In this document: one piece after another, positions 60,028-64,000 of the stretch | Layout: each line of letters starts with the position of its first letter | Position numbering within the stretch: the first letter of the stretch is position 1 | Origin: Symbiodinium kawagutii | Lineage: Eukaryota > Sar > Dinophyceae > Suessiales > Symbiodiniaceae | DNA length: 64,000 nucleotides | Reading direction: 5' to 3' | Assembly: GCA_009767595.1 (NCBI GenBank) | Contig: VSDK01012280.1 | Location: 209,968 to 273,967 of the forward strand | Notes under the pieces: generated by a model | What the model saw: the letters and a program-made list of their open reading frames with translations, nothing else | Databases searched by the model: none | What the model was told of the DNA's origin: nothing | Program-made: the position numbers and the translations under genes

Positions 60028-63000
60028 GTATGTATATCTAAAATCCAAAATCCTAATCATTACGACCCCTGCAATTCATCAGGCACAGCAGGAAGCAGCA
60101 TCGGGGTACCATCAATGTGCAACAGCAAAGCACGCTGCATGATTGTCCTAGCCTTAGCAGCCGGATGCCGCAACAAACCATCCCAGGTAAGCACCGCCCT
60201 CCGCTCTTGCAAGGAGAAAGAGAGTATGTACAGGAAATTTTGAAAAGCTACAGTACGGCCAGGAGCAGTGATCCCTCGGTTCCTGTCATCCTGAGAGGCC
60301 ATGGAGGCACCATAGTTTGCAACCATTGAGTTGAGCTCCACCTGGACGTCACAATTGCCCTGAAATGCAGCATGTTGTCAAGCCCTGTACAATGCAAGGC
60401 AATGGATGTTCCCGAGGGGCGCCTACACCACCTCTGATCAGCCAGAAGTGGTGTGATAAGTCCTTGTATGAGGTCGCCCTGTTGTTGCTGCCCTGCAATG
60501 TTACTGGTGTCACCAGCATTTCGCATCCTTGTCGTCGACAATACTTGTTGGGCACTCAGCATTTCCTGACATGCAATGCTGCCCGGTGCTGCTGATTCCC
60601 CGGCCGTTGGTCGCCTTGAACTAAGTACCTCAATCATCCTCAATCCATAACTTATAAGCATCACGGACCCAGAGTAACCGGTGTTAACTATCAATTTGCC
60701 GTTTATTTGCCATTATGAACCAATGATCCACCATGGTTACTCATGAATTTGCAAGCCTTATGAACTTCACAATGAAAGTTTTATCACTTCTATGTAATCA
60801 GCATGGATAATTAATCATTAACAACCCTATTCATAGCCATCACCAACAAATAACCAGCCCTTAAAAACCAACCCTTAGTAAGCCTTAATAACCTAGCCAA
60901 CCACTATACATACCCCTTAACCCTTCTTCAATGAACCATTGCGATCAGTGCACCGCTGAACCACAGCAGCGCAGGTGCAGTCCATGGGCGCCAAGTGGGT
61001 CAGCGTTGACTTCAAGGAGAGCGGCGAAGGCGCTGGAGGTGGCGCCGAGGGGGGCCCCGGGAAAGGGCTTTTCGTGGGGCGGGAAAGGATGGGCGTTTCG
61101 CCTTTGGGGCGGGGGTTGTGGTGGATGTTTGACGGAGTTTCAGATGAATTTGATGGAGTTTCAGAATGGTTTCATACTTTTCCATGGTGATTTGACAATT
61201 TGAGACGGGTTTGATGATTGAATGGTTGTTCCCATGGTTCAGAGTTTTCTGAGAATGATGTTAGAATGTTCTAGGAATTGTTTTAGAATGCCTTAGGTTT
61301 TAATGGCAGCAAAAAGATGCTCACTTTATGATTCGAGAATGATGGATCAGTAGAGAGTGTTATGCGGTTGAATGCTTGAACGTTGATGTACGTAGTGGTA
61401 GATAAATCTATTTGATGTGATGATTTGGGGGGGAAGGGCTTTGCTTGACACAAATTCTTGTGGTGCCTTTGGTCAGAGAAATCCCCGTAAATATTTGAAA
61501 TAATTGTGTACGCATTTAAAGATATATCAATCGTGAACATTGTTATGGTTTCCTTGCCAATCATTCATACCTGATGCTTATGGGACCGGTAGACAATGGA
61601 AGACGCATGTTGCGGGTATGAGAATCAGGACGGTTTTCCAATGGACAAGGCCGCAAAAGATGCTACAGATGTTCAAAAATGTTCGAAGCCCTTGGCATGC
61701 GTTGACTACAAGGTACTCCACCTGTAAGAGAATTAATTGGGAGCAATCGCCCTGCCCAAGTTGTAAACCGACTTATCATTGGGTGGGGTTCCAAATTGTA
61801 TAGCATTGCGGGGCGAGTGCAAGTTGTATCACCCCTCCGAAACAGCTCTGCCTTTAGCAAGGTACGACATGGTACTTCTTGATGTGAACTTGCCACTGTA
61901 CACTGTACAAGCAAGCCTTGGACATAGCACCTTTCGCTTGAATGCTCTGAGATATCACTGTGAGATCACCTTTGGGGGGCATTGGGTAGAAGCAGCAAAC
62001 AGTGCTTAGTCACTTTGTGGCCCCAACCTTGGGTATGAAGCGACTGGTCAGCATATTTGATGTTTTGGATTGGGACGCTGGGTCCATTGTTGTGGGCCAC
62101 TTTGATAGTTTAACCTCCAGTAAGGAACCTTGGCAGTGTTTTGAAAACTGTTTGAACCATTCCAGAGGATTTGCCAACCAGGACGCAATAGTGGATGGTT
62201 TCCGTTCCGTGATTTGCTTCAATTGATGGAGGTCCAAAGTTTTCATGCGCTCCCAGATTGGCAGGAAGCTGAGTAATCTCCAGTTGCTAAACGACCTGAT
62301 CGTTGGCAGTGGTCAAGGGTTAACAATCAAAGATTGATTTAGTAATGGTGATGGTCATGGTCCATGGTGGTTAATATTGTGGTTGAAAGATTAACTGTTA
62401 ACTACCAGTGTGACCAATTCGCTGAGTTGCTAATATCCAAGGATTCTCACTACGGTGGTAGTGGCTATTTCTCTGGCACCAGCCATGGCACTGCAGGCTA
62501 CGCAAAGGAAAGTTCTGATGCCTTCAAGAAGGTGCAGCAGGCGCGAAGCAGCACGAAGCAGCGGGGTGAAGTAGGGGCCGTTTCTCAAGGGGCACCCCCG
62601 GTTATCATCCAGTGCTTTAATGGTTCATCATAATTTATAGGTTCATCATTAATGGTCAGATCATCCAGGATGAATGGTTCTATGATTGTATATTATAATT
62701 TATAGGTTCATCATTAATGGTCAATCAGAATGGTGAGGTTAATGATGCAACCCCCGGTTCTCATCCAATTTAACCATGTATTTTCATAAACTAACCAGAA
62801 CTTGGGGGTCTCCCACGGCTTAGCCACAAGTGACGACGGGCACCAGGAGACTTTCAAGAAGGTGCTTTCCGAGGTGGACATTGCCATCAGCACTGCAGCC
62901 ATTCCTGGAAGGTTTCTTGGTACCAGGATGTAACTCAGCGGTGCCCGTTGTGCGGGCCGCCCTTTAAAGGGCCTTTAAAGGGGGAGCGGTTTGGAAGTGC

Positions 63001-63806
63001 CTGGATGGACAGCCCCTCGTTCGAAACTTGCTGCGAACGGGCTGTCACCCATTCATGGGATGGTTTTCCTGCGCTTTCTTGACAAAGCTCCAGGATTTGT
63101 CTAGAAGAATGGAGCGAATATGGTTCCACATCCAAGCAGCTCATTTCTGGTGCTTCCCATGTTTGCTGATTGCATCCACATACTCGTCTAGTTCCAAGCA
63201 TTGTTACCCGTCACTTTCTAGAACCCATCCAGCCACAGATCCAGGGAATTCCAGGGATGATCATTTGCTCTAAATCTTGCCAACTTGGACCGGCTGAGAT
63301 CATTATCCAGCAATTGTTCGTAATTGTGTAAAACACCAATCAGCGATCATCAGCGATTGATTATCAAGGATCTCATGAACCATGAATTGCCGTAACCATC
63401 AATTGAAAAATCAATTGCCCAACATTATCGCAATCAATCAACCAACAACGATCATGCAACCAGAAGTCATTACTGAAATCATTCGCTGATCATTCACAAA
63501 TCTGAAGAAACCTTCAACATGGATGAATCCACCGATTGGTTCACAGGAACATTTCATGAGATTTTCCAGTCGCCATCATTATGAACCAGTTGTGACTAGC
63601 ATTGAAATCCATAAAATTAAATTAAATAAATCTAAATAAATTTAAATAACTTGTTAGCCCTGTGGTGACCATCAAATCGCGCTGGTTTTCGTTGGTTCAT
63701 CAGTGCCACGTGGTCACGCGGAGCGGCGTCGAGGCCTTCGCCGCTGCTGATCACCGCGGATGCGGTGAAAGCCATGAAGCCCGGCAGTGTCATCGTGGAC
63801 CTGGCA
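50831..63806 (+). CDS. NNT: NAD(P) transhydrogenase, domain I (alpha/PntA-type NAD(H)-binding part), 13 exons, 3'-incomplete
   Basis: The enzyme sits in the inner mitochondrial membrane and uses the proton gradient to move hydride from NADH to NADP+. The joined exons give 292 codons in one frame across 12 introns. Blocks in order are [127 protein letters not shown] and [17 protein letters not shown] is the GxGxxG dinucleotide-binding loop. [16 protein letters not shown] and STAAIPG separate it from the related alanine dehydrogenases. The membrane part (dII) and NADP-binding dIII would lie to the right of the window, or on another gene if subunits are separate. Donors are GC (6), GT (5) and GA (1). 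Confidence 0.94.
51258..51307 (+). CDS. NNT: NNT exon, RVxxxPE block
   Basis: The exon encodes [16 protein letters not shown], matching the family ERRVALxPExVxxLxK. The acceptor is CAG|GA and the donor GA (AAG|GAGCC). Confidence 0.9.
51733..51839 (+). mobile_element. MITE copy, best-preserved member
   Basis: Ends GGGGGTTTCTCAAAATAGGG and CCCTATTTTGAGAAACCATC form an almost perfect inverted repeat. The core is ATGGTTGGTTTATTGCTG and GGATGATTTGGGG. It lies in an NNT intron. It is about 105 bp long, too short to encode a transposase. Confidence 0.88.
52046..52123 (+). mobile_element. MITE remnant
   Basis: GTGGGTCTCAAAATAGGGA on the left and CAAACTGGCTTGAGAC on the right enclose a shortened interior with ATTAAACCAAGCATTTTATGG. 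It lies about 210 bp after the best-preserved member. Confidence 0.6.
52182..52209 (+). CDS. NNT: NNT exon, 28-nt micro-exon
   Basis: The exon encodes DGYAIYVER plus one base of Gly, matching KxGFxVxVExGAG. The intron begins at GT inside GAGGTGCCGGGG. The next exon begins in a near-identical CAGGTGCCGGAG, so both intron ends carry the same short sequence. Confidence 0.88.
52766..52781 (+). other. Relict dinoflagellate spliced-leader sequence
   Basis: The 16 bases CCGTAGCCATTTTGGC are identical to positions 2-17 of the conserved 22-nt dinoflagellate spliced leader. The last five leader bases (TCAAG) are not present. It lies 55 bases before the ATG of the 541-codon gene and on the same strand. 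A genomic leader at the 5' end of a gene is the known signature of an mRNA that was trans-spliced, reverse-transcribed and re-inserted. Confidence 0.88.
52836..54461 (+). CDS. Intronless 541-aa protein: 2OG/Fe(II)-oxygenase-like core plus SANT/Myb-like domain, retrogene inside an NNT intron
   Basis: The ORF is uninterrupted, unlike its split neighbours. Residues 28-80 form a likely coiled coil (repeated [14 protein letters not shown]). Residues 95-150 are highly acidic and low complexity. Residues 265-380 resemble the double-stranded beta-helix oxygenase fold: [10 protein letters not shown], then H314-K-D316, GGEL (333-336), FDGGSKWHW with H364, and R373 in GTRYAVILY, about nine residues after that His. 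H314, D316, H364 and R373 fit the Fe(II) and 2-oxoglutarate ligands of that superfamily. Residues 440-460 are basic (PRAKRKAD, possible nuclear signal). Residues 481-525 ([10 protein letters not shown] ... [11 protein letters not shown] ... CQQKWNDLK) look like a SANT/Myb repeat. The substrate is unknown; a nucleic-acid or chromatin target is only an inference from the SANT domain. The ATG at 52836 follows the spliced-leader relict. Confidence 0.85.
   Translation: MQTSIRRFFGNPRCDCGPRLEQMEGRFNEKLAKVHEQLANIHEQLEQLMEVKAAKDEISESNVDVNKLLEQLTQFMEVKPQVKDEIPDTAPDNDVDDQEDAPTEIDVSPAKWNLRPQGSMIDISDEDPGPKSFEVDIEISDEDEDPDPEERQMVEHILAEEANEWDTQASQERLLCPENRQELGGRFARHQMHCLSGKQAPLDPSDLRMKSNPQLLELLLKELEAIPEEELRTKSRKNVCPEGQSETLQMALGLVVSGSWRGIPMPAGRTYQYLKLQQLIFAHVEVLARKQGMDLSRFRFTSIQITKNLESKKHKDRNNSELSLIFTCGDHEGGELVIEDDEGNAEEHVVLNHLLKFDGGSKWHWTKKFKGTRYAVILYAMGKAYGKTPPLVRAFLSAVGYSLPLTNFDEEITPECEELARMACSGQKVPDEPGRHVPPRAKRKADAPGPSGPSKRLAAQGSAGEQPEAPVDPVAPEVEAEWSDEDVAKLRHMKQPHIRWNWGNISKKLGRSEASCQQKWNDLKKSESENMQKHNVMYMNI
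54420..54484 (+). repeat. Short direct duplication at the stop codon of the 541-aa gene
   Basis: The sequence GAAAACATGCARAAGCACAA occurs twice, at about 54420 and 54461. The second copy overlaps the TGA stop (54459-54461). The last dozen residues of the protein lie between the copies, so the present C-terminus appears to have been produced or altered by a local duplication. Confidence 0.7.
54748..54839 (+). CDS. NNT: NNT exon, FSDxxY block
   Basis: The exon encodes [20 protein letters not shown] and then [10 protein letters not shown]. It corresponds to GAGxxxxFSDxxYxxAGA of domain I. The acceptor is CAG|GT and the donor GAG|GC. Confidence 0.93.
55784..55837 (+). CDS. NNT: NNT exon
   Basis: The exon encodes [18 protein letters not shown], in the position of ADxVxKVxxP. 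The acceptor is CAG|GT and the donor AAG|GC. Conservation is moderate; phase 0 on both sides fits. Confidence 0.8.
56318..56374 (+). CDS. NNT: NNT exon
   Basis: The exon encodes [19 protein letters not shown], in the position of GxLISFxxPAQNxELxxKL. The acceptor is TAG|GT and the donor AAG|GT. Confidence 0.85.
57371..57490 (+). CDS. NNT: NNT exon, VPRxTxAQ block
   Basis: This 120-nt exon encodes 40 residues, including [20 protein letters not shown] and AGHRAVLE. They correspond to DxVPRxTxAQxxDALSSMANIAGYxAV of NNT domain I. The acceptor is GAG|GC and the donor GAG|GC. Confidence 0.96.
58041..58089 (+). CDS. NNT: NNT exon
   Basis: The exon encodes [16 protein letters not shown], in the position of AAxxFGRFFTGQITAAGKVPPA. 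One base before a GC donor completes the Gly of AAGKYPPA with the next exon. Confidence 0.9.
59229..59353 (+). CDS. NNT: NNT exon, NAD-binding GxGxxG loop
   Basis: The exon encodes [20 protein letters not shown] and then [21 protein letters not shown]. This is the Rossmann dinucleotide-binding loop with an acidic residue at the end of the second strand (WDVR). The acceptor is GAG|GC and the donor CAG|GC. Splicing at the AG at 59242-59243 instead would break the AAGKxPPA motif. Confidence 0.97.
59425..59550. repeat. Degenerate repeat of GTCTATAGT motifs
   Basis: Motifs AGTCTATAG, GGTTATAGT and TATGTTATAGTC recur irregularly in the NNT intron after the GCGVAG exon. Confidence 0.7.
60060..60700 (-). 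pseudogene. Possible minus-strand coding remnant, unknown family
   Basis: A 93-codon frame (60060-60341) reads as ordinary protein, for example [20 protein letters not shown] and [20 protein letters not shown]. It ends at a stop at 60060-60062. A second overlapping frame (60248-60694) covers the upstream part, including a QQQQ run. The two are in different frames, which suggests a frameshifted or spliced element. I recognise no domain. It lies inside an NNT intron in the opposite orientation. Confidence 0.25.
60975..61038 (+). CDS. NNT: NNT exon
   Basis: The exon encodes [20 protein letters not shown] and Gly, a close match to the ESLGAxxLxVDxKExGxGxGGYAKEM block. The acceptor is CAG|GT and the donor is GT. 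Longer frames running to 61.2 kb are intron read-through. Confidence 0.96.
61039..62496 (+). other. NNT: NNT intron, 1.5 kb
   Basis: This GT-AG intron lies between the [11 protein letters not shown] and GYAKE exons. Short frames such as 61540-61803 (+) show no family motif. I see no repeat of note. Confidence 0.7.
62497..62540 (+). CDS. NNT: NNT exon
   Basis: The exon encodes [15 protein letters not shown], continuing GAGGYAKE. The acceptor is CAG|GC and the donor CAG|GC. A MITE-like fragment follows about 40 bases later. Confidence 0.93.
62578..62815 (-). mobile_element. Broken MITE pieces in an NNT intron
   Basis: GTTTCTCAAGGGGCACCCCC and GTTATCATCC at 62580-62612, then a second CCCCCGGTTCTCATCC at 62751-62767 and AACCAGAACTTGGGGGTC to 62811, look like pieces of the same family. 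Two copies of TTTATAGGTTCATCATTAATGG lie between them. Confidence 0.5.
62847..62911 (+). CDS. NNT: NNT exon, STAxIPG block
   Basis: The exon encodes [20 protein letters not shown] and GR, matching KEVDIxISTALIPGK. The acceptor is CAG|GA and the donor AAG|GT. Spacing from YAKE to EVDI equals that of vertebrate NNT. Confidence 0.96.
63734..63806 (+). CDS. NNT: NNT exon, last in window
   Basis: The exon encodes [20 protein letters not shown] and VDLA, matching [30 protein letters not shown]. The acceptor is GAG|GC. The exon probably ends at a GC donor at 63807, since the frame after it loses similarity. The gene continues beyond the window. Confidence 0.9.
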
Positions 63807-64000
63807 GCTCGACATAGCGAGGGAACGGCACCGGCACGGGACCCGAAGGACGGTGAGGGAAAGGCCTAGCTGAGGAAAGGCTAAACATGGCTCAGCCGCA
63901 TTAGTTAAGTCGGCTAATTAATATGGCTAAGGATTCGTTAATGGCTAAGTAGTTCATGGGCATTAGTGAGTTTCAGGTTAAGTACTGTTACTGGTTTGGG

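Larger units (their letters stand above)
59354..60974 (+). other. NNT: NNT intron with a possible minus-strand remnant
   Basis: This is a 1.6-kb GC-AG intron. It contains a degenerate TCTATAGT-type repeat at 59425-59550, a TA-rich palindrome at 59998-60040 and a compact minus-strand open region at 60060-60700. Confidence 0.7.

Noticed and set aside
59998..60040. TA palindrome considered as a regulatory or replication site
   Set aside because: Such TA runs occur at many places in the window and behave like ordinary microsatellites.

Overview
The window reads as nuclear DNA of a dinoflagellate. Three independent signs support this. Two conserved mitochondrial enzymes are split into very short exons whose introns mostly start with GC or GA rather than GT and end in AG followed by G. 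A 16-nt exact match to the dinoflagellate spliced leader lies just upstream of an intronless gene. The intervening DNA is full of repeats, foldback elements and microsatellites. The species cannot be fixed from the sequence. There is no bacterial-style operon, rRNA, tRNA or CRISPR array that I could recognise.

Layout on the + strand. (1) About 1.2-42.6 kb holds the catalytic half of dihydrolipoyl succinyltransferase (DLST, E2 of the 2-oxoglutarate dehydrogenase complex), in 14 exons of 24-83 nt. The reading frame closes across all 13 introns and gives 259 residues. The lipoyl-domain end lies upstream of the window or was not recognised. One intron (6896-39255) is 32.4 kb long and holds most of the repeats: a 1.25-kb foldback element, a 128-bp satellite, an 84-bp tandem array, microsatellites, a short hairpin element, many MITE copies and an assembly gap. 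(2) 42.6-48.8 kb is intergenic, with a tandem array of hairpin-bearing units at 47.0-47.8 kb and unassigned ORFs. (3) About 48.8-63.8 kb holds the NAD(H)-binding domain I of proton-translocating NAD(P) transhydrogenase (NNT/PntA), in 13 exons plus one candidate 5' exon. The frame closes for 292 codons and the gene continues past the right edge.

Inside an NNT intron, on the same strand, sits an uninterrupted 541-codon gene. Its product has a 2-oxoglutarate/Fe(II)-oxygenase-like HxD...H...R core and a C-terminal SANT/Myb-like domain. The spliced-leader relict 55-70 bp before its ATG marks it as a retroposed mRNA.

DLST and NNT are both mitochondrial (TCA cycle; NADPH supply from the proton gradient) and lie in the same orientation, as is common for dinoflagellate gene runs. 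Exon joins were worked out by eye from protein-family conservation and phase, not from transcripts. Exon edges should be good to a few bases where the conserved residues continue across the join.
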